This document shows positions 57,596 to 64,000 of a stretch of DNA of 64,000 bases, in pieces. The notes under the pieces were generated by a model that had not been told where the DNA came from, did not search any database, and saw nothing but the letters and a program-made list of their open reading frames with translations. The number at the start of each line of letters is the position of its first letter. The stretch's first letter is position 1. The DNA is from Streptomyces rubrogriseus (GTDB lineage Bacteria; Actinomycetota; Actinomycetes; Streptomycetales; Streptomycetaceae), in the NCBI RefSeq assembly GCF_027947575.1, contig NZ_CP116256.1, positions 6,572,001 through 6,636,000 of the forward strand, in the 5' to 3' direction. The position numbers were made by a program, and so were the translations under genes.

Positions 57596-57753
57596 GCACG
57601 AGTGCCGAACGCGCATCCGAGCGCCGTTTCGCACGCCTGGCGGAGCGAGCGGCAGAGCGTGTGAAGAAGGTGTGCGGGGTGGATGTCAGGACGCCGATGG
57701 ACCTGTCCTGAGCGCACCCCCTGCCGTAGGTTCTACGCAGATGAGAGATACAC

Positions 57754-57777
57754 CCGCCCACAGGGGACTGTGGGCGG
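57754..57777 (+). terminator. Hairpin downstream of gabT
   Basis: CCGCCCACAG at 57754-57763 and CTGTGGGCGG at 57768-57777 form a perfect 10-bp stem with a GGGA tetraloop, 158 bases after the gabT stop. Confidence 0.55.
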
Positions 57778-57945
57778 ATCATCAGGACGAGGCTTCCCCG
57801 GCTTCGACCTGGTCGTGCCTCGCGCACACAACCGGAGCCCACGGGTTCCGGCTTCCTCACCGATCGGACGGTCGCCCGCCCCAAACCCCCCGGGGCGCGC
57901 GGCGTTCCGGTCAGGACGGCCGCCTCGGCACTCGGGACGGCGGTT

Positions 57946-57992
57946 CACCGAAGGGCCGGCACACTCCCCCCCCTTGTGCCGGCCCTTCGGTG
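57946..57992. terminator. Bidirectional terminator between gabT and the TPR gene
   Basis: An 18-bp stem has arms at 57946-57963 and 57975-57992 (core CCGAAGGGCCGGCACA) and a C-rich 11-base loop. It sits right at the end of the minus-strand TPR gene. Confidence 0.85.
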
Positions 57993-57993
57993 T

Positions 57994-58845
57994 TCACTCC
58001 CCCGGCTCCCCCGGTTCTCCCGGCTCCTCCGGGGATTCCTCGCCCGGTTCCTGCCCGGTGACGCGGGCCAGCAGGGCGCGGGCCTCGCCGGTGCGCGGAT
58101 GGGCCGGGTGCAGCCGCCGCTCGCAGTCGGCCAGCGACCGTCGTACGGCGTCCTCCGCCTCGGCGCGGCGTCCCAGTCCGTAGAGTGCCTCGGCGGCGAC
58201 CAGATCCGGGTACCCGGCGGCGTAGCGGGGCGGCCGGGTCGGGCTCCGGCGGATCTCCGCCAGCGCGTCCTCGTAGCGGCCCTGCCCGTTCAGGCTGTGC
58301 GCCAGCGTGGTGTGCAGGAGACCGGCGGCGGGTCCGTTCGCCCGGGACAGGTTGCCGCGGGCCACGGCCTCCGCCTCCTCGTGGCGGGCCAGCCCGCACA
58401 GGACGACGGCCAGGTGCCCCAGGGTGTTGACCTCCAGCGCCGCCACCGGGGCGCGGTGGGCGATCTGGTTCAGCTCGCGCAGGACGCCGTTCGCCTCGGT
58501 CTCCGCCTCCGCGTACCGCCGCAGGCCGGACAGGGCGACCACGCGGTTGCTGCGGGCGATCAGTCGCAGCATCTGCGAGTTGAGGCCGACTGGCTCCAGT
58601 TCCGCGATCAGCGTGTCCAGTTCGTCCAGCGCCTCGGCCATCCGGCCGTGCATGACGGCCGCTCCCGTGGCCAGCACCCTCGCCTCCCAGTGCGGCGGGC
58701 GCCTGCGCCAGGGGCGCCGCGGGAGCGCGGCCAGCGTCCGGGCCTCGGCCTCGACCTCCTCGTACCGGCCCTCACTCGTCATCGCCTTCAGCCGTGCGAA
58801 GGTCTCTCCCCACTGGCTGTCCCGTGCCGTTCGTATGGTTGCCAC
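57994..58845 (-). CDS. Tetratricopeptide repeat protein
   Basis: A 283-aa protein of mainly helical TPR-like repeats (EGRYEEVEAEARTLAAL; GLRRYAEAETEANGVLRELN; GQGRYEDALAEIRRS; GLGRRAEAEDAVRRSLADCE). Such proteins act as protein-protein scaffolds. The C-terminal tail is rich in Glu, Pro and Gly (about 20 residues). No other domain or signal peptide is present. It is divergent from the PAP2 phosphatase gene, with 44 bases between the starts. Partner unknown. Confidence 0.8.
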   Translation of the reverse strand: MATIRTARDSQWGETFARLKAMTSEGRYEEVEAEARTLAALPRRPWRRRPPHWEARVLATGAAVMHGRMAEALDELDTLIAELEPVGLNSQMLRLIARSNRVVALSGLRRYAEAETEANGVLRELNQIAHRAPVAALEVNTLGHLAVVLCGLARHEEAEAVARGNLSRANGPAAGLLHTTLAHSLNGQGRYEDALAEIRRSPTRPPRYAAGYPDLVAAEALYGLGRRAEAEDAVRRSLADCERRLHPAHPRTGEARALLARVTGQEPGEESPEEPGEPGEPGE

Positions 58846-58889
58846 GGGCGGTGAGACTACGCGAGGCCGGGCCTGCGAAGCTGGGCGTC

Positions 58890-59594
58890 ATGCCGGTCTC
58901 CGCCCCGCCACGCGCCCTGTCCGCCCTCGTCGGGCTTCCCGTGCTCCTCTTCGCGCTGATCACCTGGCAGGTCCTCGCCGACGGCCCGCTGGTCGGGGTG
59001 GACGAGCGGCTGAGCGGGGCGCTCGTCCACCCGGACCGGTTCTCCGAGCTGCTGTCCGACCTCGGCAACGTGCAGGTGGCGGTGCCGGTCCTGGTGGTGG
59101 CGCTGGCGTACGCGGCGTGGCGCGGGCGGGTCGCGGGTGTGGACCTCTGGTGGCTGCCGCCGCTGGCCGGGGCCCTGGCGATGGTGCTGGTGCCGGCGCT
59201 GGTCGCCCCGTTGAAGGAGTGGACCGACCGCCCCGGCACCCCGGCGGTGCCGCCCGCGGTCGGCTACTACCCCTCGGGCCACACCGCCACGGCGGTCGTC
59301 GCGTACGGCGCGGCGACGGTGCTGCTGCTCGGGCGGCTGCGCGCGCCGGCCGTACGCCGGACGCTGGTGGTGCTGTGCGTCCTGCTGGTGCTCGGCACCT
59401 CCTACGGGCTGGTGCGGCGGGGCTACCACTGGCCCCTGGACGTGCTGGCGAGCTGGTGCCTGGGAGTGGTGCTGCTGGCCGGGGTCCGGCTGGTGGACCG
59501 CCGGACCCCGCCCGGCCGGACCCCGCGGGAGGTCAGCCGAAGTACGCGTCGAAGTTCTTCTGGAACTCCCAGTTCGAGTAACGGTCCCAGTTGA
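58890..59594 (+). CDS. PAP2-family membrane phosphatase
   Basis: A 234-aa integral membrane phosphatase, starting at ATG 58890; the frame extends upstream but the residues before do not look like coding sequence. The three PAP2 motifs are present: KEWTDRPG (KX6RP), YYPSGHTATAVV (PSGH) and SYGLVRRGYHWPLDV (with His and Asp of the last motif). Six hydrophobic segments are predicted. Family members dephosphorylate undecaprenyl diphosphate or phosphatidate. The final 20 residues are Ser/Arg-rich and overlap the chitinase end in antisense by 62 bases. Confidence 0.88.
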   Translation: MPVSAPPRALSALVGLPVLLFALITWQVLADGPLVGVDERLSGALVHPDRFSELLSDLGNVQVAVPVLVVALAYAAWRGRVAGVDLWWLPPLAGALAMVLVPALVAPLKEWTDRPGTPAVPPAVGYYPSGHTATAVVAYGAATVLLLGRLRAPAVRRTLVVLCVLLVLGTSYGLVRRGYHWPLDVLASWCLGVVLLAGVRLVDRRTPPGRTPREVSRSTRRSSSGTPSSSNGPS

Positions 59595-61365
59595 TCGACC
59601 ACGTCATCAGGCCGCGCAGGTCCGGCCAGGTGCCGTGGGTGGCGTAGGAGCCGCAGTCGGTCTTCTTGGTCAGGCAGTTCAGCGCCTTGTTGACCTCGGC
59701 CGACGAGACGTGGCCGTTGCCGGCCTGGGTGGAGGCCGGCATGCCGATCGCGACCTGGTCCGGGCGCAGCGGCGGGAAGACGTTGTTGGCGTCGCCCGCG
59801 ACCGGGAAGCCGGTGAGCAGCATGTCGGTCATGGCGATGTGGAAGTCGGCGCCGCCCATGGAGTGGTACTGGTTGTCGAGGCCCATGATCGAGCCGGAGT
59901 TGTAGTCCTGGACGTGCAGCAGGGTCAGGTCGTCGCGCAGGGCGTGGATCACCGGCAGGTAGGCCCCGGCCCGCGGGTCCTGGCCGCCCCACTTGCCGGT
60001 GCCGTAGTACTGGTAGCCGAGCTGGACGAAGAAGGTCTCCGGGGCCATGGTCAGCACGAAGCCGTCGCCGTACTTGGCCTTGAGGGTCTTCACGGCCGAG
60101 ACGAGGTTGACGATGACGGGTGTCTTCGGGTTCTTGAAGTCCGTGTCGTCGGCGTTCAGGGAGAGCGAGTGGCCCTCGAAGTCGATGTCGAGGCCGTCCA
60201 GGCCGTACTCGTCGATGATCGCGGAGACGGAGGAGACGAACTTGTCGCGGGCGGCGGTGCTGGTGAGCTGCACCTGGCCGTTCTGGCCGCCGATGGAGAT
60301 CAGCACCTTCTTGCCGGCCGCCTGTTTGGCCTTGATCGCCGCCTTGAACTCGGCGTCGCTCTCCACGTTCGGGCACTCGGCGACCGGGCAGCGCTCGAAG
60401 CGGATGTCGCCGGAGGTGACCGAGGTGGGCTCGCCGAAGGCCAGGTCGATGACGTCCCAGCTGTCGGGCACGTCGGCCATGCGGGTGTAGCCGGAGCCGT
60501 TGGCGAAGCTGGCGTGGAGGTAGCCGACCAGGGCGTGGGCCGGGAGGTCGGAGGAGCCGCCGCCGTCGTCCGGGCGCTGGGCGGTGGTCGCGGTGACCGT
60601 GGCCGAACGCGCCGACTCGCCCGCGTCGTTGACCGCGGTGACCTGGAAGGAGTACGCCGTCGACGGAGTCAGGCCGGTCAGGGTGGTGGAGGTGCCGGTG
60701 ACCGTGCTGACCCTGGCGCCATCGCGGTAGACGGCGTAGCCCGTCGCGCCCGGCACCGGTGACCAGGACAGGGCGACGGCGGTGGAGGTCACCGCGCCGG
60801 TCTTCAGGCCGCCGGGGACCGCCGGGGGCTGCTGCGTCTCGCCGCCGGGGCCGGTGAGGGAGATGTCGTCGGCGTGGTAGGCACCGGTGCCGTACCAGCC
60901 GTGGGTGTAGATGGTGACCTTGGTGGTGGAGGGGCCGGTGCGGAAGGTGGTCGTCAGCTGCTGCCAGTCGGGGGCGGACTGGGCCCAGGTGGAGACGTCG
61001 GTGGTGCCGGTGCCGCTCGCGCCGAGGTAGACGTAGGTGCCCCGGACGTATCCGGAGAGCGTGTACTGGGAGTCCGGTTTGACGGACACCGTCTGCGAGC
61101 AGCGGGCGTTGTCGGCGCCGGCCGGAGTGGCCTTCAGGGCCGACGTGCCGCCGTGCACGGGCGAGGTCACGGTCGTGCCCGCGGTACAGGTCCAGCCGTC
61201 GAGCGCGGACTCGAAGCCGCCGTTGCGGGCGAGGTCCGCGTCGGCCGCACGGGCGGCCGACGTGAGCGCGGTCAGGCCGGACGCGGCGAGGGCCGCGGCC
61301 GTGAGCAGGGTGACGAGGGGGCGACGGGCGAGAGGTCTGGCGCGTTGCACAACTGCGCGTTCCAC
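59533..61365 (-). CDS. Secreted GH18 chitinase with CBM-like and fibronectin III domains
   Basis: A 610-aa secreted chitinase from ATG 61365. Residues 1-41 form a signal peptide with an Arg-rich start, a hydrophobic core and an ARA cleavage site. A roughly 130-residue beta-sandwich carbohydrate-binding module follows (LARNGGFESALDGWTC), then a fibronectin III domain at about 185-270 (PAVPGGLKTGAVTSTAVALS). The GH18 barrel has the catalytic motif LDGLDIDFEG (DxxDxDxE), with MAPETFFVQ and the late GLMTWSINWD segments. It resembles the S. coelicolor ChiB-type enzymes as I remember them. Upstream lies a DasR-type operator within the promoter. Confidence 0.93.
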   Translation of the reverse strand: MERAVVQRARPLARRPLVTLLTAAALAASGLTALTSAARAADADLARNGGFESALDGWTCTAGTTVTSPVHGGTSALKATPAGADNARCSQTVSVKPDSQYTLSGYVRGTYVYLGASGTGTTDVSTWAQSAPDWQQLTTTFRTGPSTTKVTIYTHGWYGTGAYHADDISLTGPGGETQQPPAVPGGLKTGAVTSTAVALSWSPVPGATGYAVYRDGARVSTVTGTSTTLTGLTPSTAYSFQVTAVNDAGESARSATVTATTAQRPDDGGGSSDLPAHALVGYLHASFANGSGYTRMADVPDSWDVIDLAFGEPTSVTSGDIRFERCPVAECPNVESDAEFKAAIKAKQAAGKKVLISIGGQNGQVQLTSTAARDKFVSSVSAIIDEYGLDGLDIDFEGHSLSLNADDTDFKNPKTPVIVNLVSAVKTLKAKYGDGFVLTMAPETFFVQLGYQYYGTGKWGGQDPRAGAYLPVIHALRDDLTLLHVQDYNSGSIMGLDNQYHSMGGADFHIAMTDMLLTGFPVAGDANNVFPPLRPDQVAIGMPASTQAGNGHVSSAEVNKALNCLTKKTDCGSYATHGTWPDLRGLMTWSINWDRYSNWEFQKNFDAYFG

Positions 61366-61410
61366 AAGTACCTCCGGGCATGGGGGAGATGGGGAGGGCG
61401 GAGCGCGCCC

Positions 61411-61439
61411 AATTTGGTCCAGACCAATTCCGTTGTCAA
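61411..61439 (-). promoter_or_regulatory. Chitinase promoter with DasR-type operator in the spacer
   Basis: On the minus strand, TTGACA (61434-61439) and CAAATT (61411-61416) are 17 bases apart. Inside the spacer and overlapping the -10 box is TTGGTCCAGACCAA (61414-61427). It matches the direct-repeat or dre element known upstream of Streptomyces chitinase genes (consensus ACTGGTCTAGACCACT) and bound by DasR. Repression by DasR and release by N-acetylglucosamine metabolites is therefore expected. Confidence 0.75.
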
Positions 61440-61484
61440 CCCTTTGCGCACCTCACCTGTGCCTCATCTGTGCGTCATCTGCCG

Positions 61485-61943
61485 CTACCCCTCGTTCCCC
61501 TCCCCCGCCAGAGCCGCCGCCGCCTCGTGCATCGCCAGCTCCAGGAGCGAGGGATCGGTGAGGGTCCCGGTTCCGTCCGGCGGGATCAGCCAGCGGGTGC
61601 CGCCGGACGTCAGCCCGCCGGGGTGGGGCACCACGATCCAGGTGCCGAGCCCGGCGGTCCGGATTCCGGTGCCCAGCCAGCGGGCCGCCGTGCCGGCCGG
61701 CACGAAGAAGCCAGTGCGCCCGTCGCCGAAGTCGGCGAGCACCGGTCCTGGCTGGTCCAGGACGCGGGAGAGCACGTCCAGGGTCGGATAGCCGAGCCTG
61801 CTCGGCAGGATGAGCACGTCCCAGGCCTTGCCTGCGGGCAGCAGCGCGACGCCCGAGGGGTCGCGCTCCCAGTCCCGGCGACAGGACTCGGGATCCGGTG
61901 CGACGGATGCCAGCCACGCGACCGCCGTCTTCGCACCAGGCAT
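61485..61943 (-). CDS. Conserved hypothetical protein
   Basis: A 152-aa protein whose start is set by GGGAGG seven bases before ATG 61943 (MPGAKTAVAWLASVAPD); an in-frame ATG at 61961 would add six residues but has no ribosome site. There is no signal peptide or membrane segment. Features are two short Gly/Pro-rich segments (DWERDPSGVALLPAGKAWD; TAARWLGTGIRTAGLGTWIV) and a helical C-terminus (LLELAMHEAAAALAG). It may be distantly like the N-terminal part of bifunctional primase/polymerase-type proteins in Streptomyces, but I cannot support that. Function unknown. Confidence 0.7.
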   Translation of the reverse strand: MPGAKTAVAWLASVAPDPESCRRDWERDPSGVALLPAGKAWDVLILPSRLGYPTLDVLSRVLDQPGPVLADFGDGRTGFFVPAGTAARWLGTGIRTAGLGTWIVVPHPGGLTSGGTRWLIPPDGTGTLTDPSLLELAMHEAAAALAGEGNEG

Positions 61944-62066
61944 GTGAGACCTCCCTTTCACTCGTCGACGCGGGGTGCGTCACGAGGGAGAGGGAGGTCT
62001 CCCGGCCGCATTACGCGGGTTGCGGTACCTCGTTGGGGTGAACCGGGTCACATGGGCGGCGGTCGG

Positions 62067-63494
62067 CTAACTGTCGAAGCCCAGCCCGAGCCTGTCCATC
62101 GTCCGCAGCCACAGGTTGCGCCGACCGCCGTGCGCGTCCGCGCGGGCCAGCGACCACTTGGTGAGCGCGATGCCGGTCCAGGCGAACGGCTCGGGCGGGA
62201 AGGGCAGCGGCTTCGTGCGCACCATCTCCAGCTCCGTGCGCTCGGTGCGCTCCCCCGACAGCAGGTCGAGCATCACCTCGGCCCCGAACCGGGTCGCGCC
62301 CACGCCCAGGCCGGTGTACCCGGCCGCGTACGCCACCCTGCCCCGGTGCGCGGTGCCGAAGAACGCCGAGAAGCGCGAGCAGGTGTCGATGGCGCCGCCC
62401 CAGGCGTGCGTGAAGCGGACGCCCTCCAGCTGCGGGAAGCAGGTGAAGAAGTGTTCGGCGAGCCTGGCGTAGGTCTCCGGGCGGTGGTCGTACTCGGCGC
62501 GCACCCGGCCGCCGTAGGGGTAGACGGCGTCGTAGCCGCCCCACAGGATCCGGTTGTCGCGGGAGAGGCGGAAGTAGTGGAACTGGTTGGCGCTGTCCCC
62601 GAGCCCCTGCCGGTTCTTCCAGCCGACGGAGGCGAGCTGCCCGTCGCTGAGCGGCTCGGTCATCAGGGCGTAGTCGTAGACGGGGACGGTGTACGAGCGC
62701 ACCCGCCGGACCAGGTTCGGGAAGACGTTGGTGCCGAGCGCGACCGTGCGGGCGCGGACCCCGCCGTAGGGGGTGCGTACGGCCATGCCGGCGCCGTGCG
62801 GCTTGAGGGTGAGCCCGGGAGTGCGCTCGTAGACGCGTACACCGAGCGCGAGGCAGGCCCGCTTGAGTCCCCAGGCCAGCTTGGCGGGGTCGACCATCGC
62901 GACGCCCCGCCGGTCCCACAGCCCCGCCCGGAAGGTGGGTGAGTCGACCTGCTCGCGTACGGCCTCGGCGTCCAGGTACTCGACGCCCTCGGCCAGGCCT
63001 TTGGCACGGATCTCCGCGTACCACTCCTCCAGCTCCCGGGCCTGGTAGGGCTCGGTGGCGACGTCGATCTCGCCGGTGCGCTCGAAGTCGCAGTCGAGGC
63101 CGTGGCGGGCGACCGCGGCCTCGATCGCGTCGAGGTTGCGGGCGCCCAGCTCCTCCAGCCGGTGGATGTCGTCCGGCCAGCGGGTGAGGCCGTTGGACAG
63201 CCCGTGGGTGAGGGAGGCCGCGCAGAAGCCGCCGTTGCGGCCGGAGGCGGCCCAGCCCACCTCGCGGCCCTCGATCAGCACCACGTCCCGTTCCGGGTCG
63301 CGCTCCTTGGCGATCAGCGCGGTCCACAGCCCGCTGTATCCACCGCCCACGACCAGCAGGTCGCAGGTCTCGGTGCCGGTGAGGGCGGCCTCGGGGCGGG
63401 GACGGCCGGGGTCGTCCAGCCAGTACGGGACCGGCTGGGCGTCGGAAAGGGATTTCGTCCAGTCGTTGCTGCGGCTCATGGCGCCAGCGGCCAT
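62067..63494 (-). CDS. FAD-dependent oxidoreductase (gamma-glutamylputrescine oxidase-like)
   Basis: A 475-aa DAO-type flavoprotein. ATG 63494 has GGAG upstream. The FAD-binding dinucleotide motif is LLVVGGGYSGLWTALIAKER, followed by VVLIEGREVGWAASGRNGGF, typical of the PuuB/glycine-oxidase group. The C-terminal AAGYTGLGVGATRFGAEVML binds FAD. The family oxidises amines such as gamma-glutamylputrescine. Its place after potC on the same strand, and near gabT and an aldehyde dehydrogenase, supports a polyamine-catabolic role. Substrate is inferred, not shown. Confidence 0.88.
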   Translation of the reverse strand: MAAGAMSRSNDWTKSLSDAQPVPYWLDDPGRPRPEAALTGTETCDLLVVGGGYSGLWTALIAKERDPERDVVLIEGREVGWAASGRNGGFCAASLTHGLSNGLTRWPDDIHRLEELGARNLDAIEAAVARHGLDCDFERTGEIDVATEPYQARELEEWYAEIRAKGLAEGVEYLDAEAVREQVDSPTFRAGLWDRRGVAMVDPAKLAWGLKRACLALGVRVYERTPGLTLKPHGAGMAVRTPYGGVRARTVALGTNVFPNLVRRVRSYTVPVYDYALMTEPLSDGQLASVGWKNRQGLGDSANQFHYFRLSRDNRILWGGYDAVYPYGGRVRAEYDHRPETYARLAEHFFTCFPQLEGVRFTHAWGGAIDTCSRFSAFFGTAHRGRVAYAAGYTGLGVGATRFGAEVMLDLLSGERTERTELEMVRTKPLPFPPEPFAWTGIALTKWSLARADAHGGRRNLWLRTMDRLGLGFDS

Positions 63495-63529
63495 GATTTC
63501 AACTCCCTACGAGGACAGACCGATGTGCT

Positions 63530-64000
63530 TCATGCCTTGCGGCGATGTCGGCGGTTGCCGATGACCATGGAGACCAGGACGAACAGTACGGCGATCACGA
63601 ACATGGCCGTACCGACGACATTGATCTGAACGGGCGTTCCGCGCTGGGCCGATCCCCACACGAACATGGGGAAGGTGACGGTCGAACCCGCGTTGAAATT
63701 GGTGATGATGAAATCGTCGAAGGACAGCGCGAAGGCGAGCAGCGCGCCGGCCGCGATGCCGGGTGCGGCGATGGGCAGCGTGACCCGCACGAAGGTCTGG
63801 AAGGGACCGGCGTACAGGTCCTGCGCCGCCTGTTCCAGCCTCGGGTCCATCGACATCACGCGCGCCTTGACGGCCGTCACGACGAAGCTGAGGCAGAACA
63901 TGATGTGGGCGATCAGGATCGTCCAGAAGCCCAGCTGAGCACCCATGTTGAGGAACAGGGTGAGCAGCGAGGCGGCCATCACGACCTCGGGCATCGCCAT
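63530..64000 (-). CDS. potC: Spermidine/putrescine ABC transporter permease PotC, C-terminal part (cut by window edge)
   Basis: The last 156 residues of an ABC permease are visible. The frame stays open at the window edge, so the true start lies beyond base 64000. The EAA loop is EQAAQDLYAGPFQTFVRVTL followed by PIAAPG, as in PotC. LSFDDFIITNFNAGSTVTFP and the last helix (VVGTAMFVIAVLFVLVSMVI) match that family's C-terminus. It precedes the FAD oxidase gene by 35 bases, so import and oxidation are probably co-transcribed. The rest of the pot operon should lie to the right. Confidence 0.9.
   Translation of the reverse strand: MAMPEVVMAASLLTLFLNMGAQLGFWTILIAHIMFCLSFVVTAVKARVMSMDPRLEQAAQDLYAGPFQTFVRVTLPIAAPGIAAGALLAFALSFDDFIITNFNAGSTVTFPMFVWGSAQRGTPVQINVVGTAMFVIAVLFVLVSMVIGNRRHRRKA

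Larger units (their letters stand above)
57596..57993. other. 398-base gap after gabT, no gene seen
   Basis: Short open frames here have no recognisable domain and poor starts. A hairpin lies at 57754-57777 and a strong bidirectional terminator at 57946-57992. The first 120 bases after gabT are GC-rich without further structure. Confidence 0.55.

Noticed and set aside
57683..58183. 166-aa plus-strand frame in the gap after gabT
   Set aside because: It has no domain, runs through the terminator, and overlaps the TPR gene in antisense.

Overview
The window is high-GC actinobacterial chromosome and almost certainly Streptomyces. Third codon positions are nearly all G or C, GTG and TTG starts and 4-nt ATGA gene overlaps are frequent, and I noticed only one in-frame TTA codon. 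From memory, the gene order (MinD-like protein, ribF, truB, rbfA, infB, nusA, rimP, proS, ispG, rseP-like, dxr, gabT, GH18 chitinase, potC) matches the S. coelicolor SCO57xx-SCO567x neighbourhood. I saw no rRNA, tRNA, CRISPR array, transposase or phage gene.

Layout. 1-817: the 3' end of a MinD/ParA-like gene with a Pro/Gln-rich tail, probably the edge of the type VII (ESX) secretion region. 1120-7219: a five-gene, translationally coupled Opp/Dpp-type peptide ABC transporter. 7301-19903 (all minus): the rimP-nusA-ylxR-infB-ylxP-rbfA-truB translation and ribosome-maturation cluster, followed by a 1385-aa STAND-type NTPase with a catalytically dead trypsin-like domain, then ribF. 20226-22241 (plus): a lipoprotein, a DUF4439 ferritin-like protein and a phosphotransferase-fold protein that has lost its catalytic residues. 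22617-29852 (minus): proS, two GNAT acetyltransferases, and the MEP isoprenoid genes ispG and dxr around a site-2 protease. 29979-31991: a long acyl-CoA dehydrogenase.

32284-45157 is the most coherent accessory locus. It has a LacI regulator, a six-gene minus operon (sugar-binding lipoprotein, two permeases, GH42, GH95, GH12) and a divergent GH3 enzyme. All are tied together by four copies of a 16-bp palindrome (GTCGAAGCGCTTCGAC and near matches). The enzyme set suggests use of a fucosylated, galactosylated beta-glucan such as xyloglucan. This is an inference.

45203-50167: a two-component system, a membrane glycosyltransferase gene broken by an in-frame amber codon and carrying a 16-bp inverted repeat, a GT4 glycosyltransferase, and a deaminase that closely resembles blasticidin-S deaminase. 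50177-57595: aldehyde dehydrogenase, a PucR regulator, a VirD4/TraG-like membrane ATPase and gabT. With the PuuB-like oxidase and PotC permease at the right edge, these look like parts of a polyamine/GABA catabolic neighbourhood. 57994-61943: TPR protein, PAP2 phosphatase, secreted GH18 chitinase with a DasR-type operator in its promoter, and an unknown small protein.

Caution: infB as given is read in three successive reading frames (0, 1, 0) because of two compensating indels near 17497 and 16870. In an essential gene this most likely reflects sequence error.
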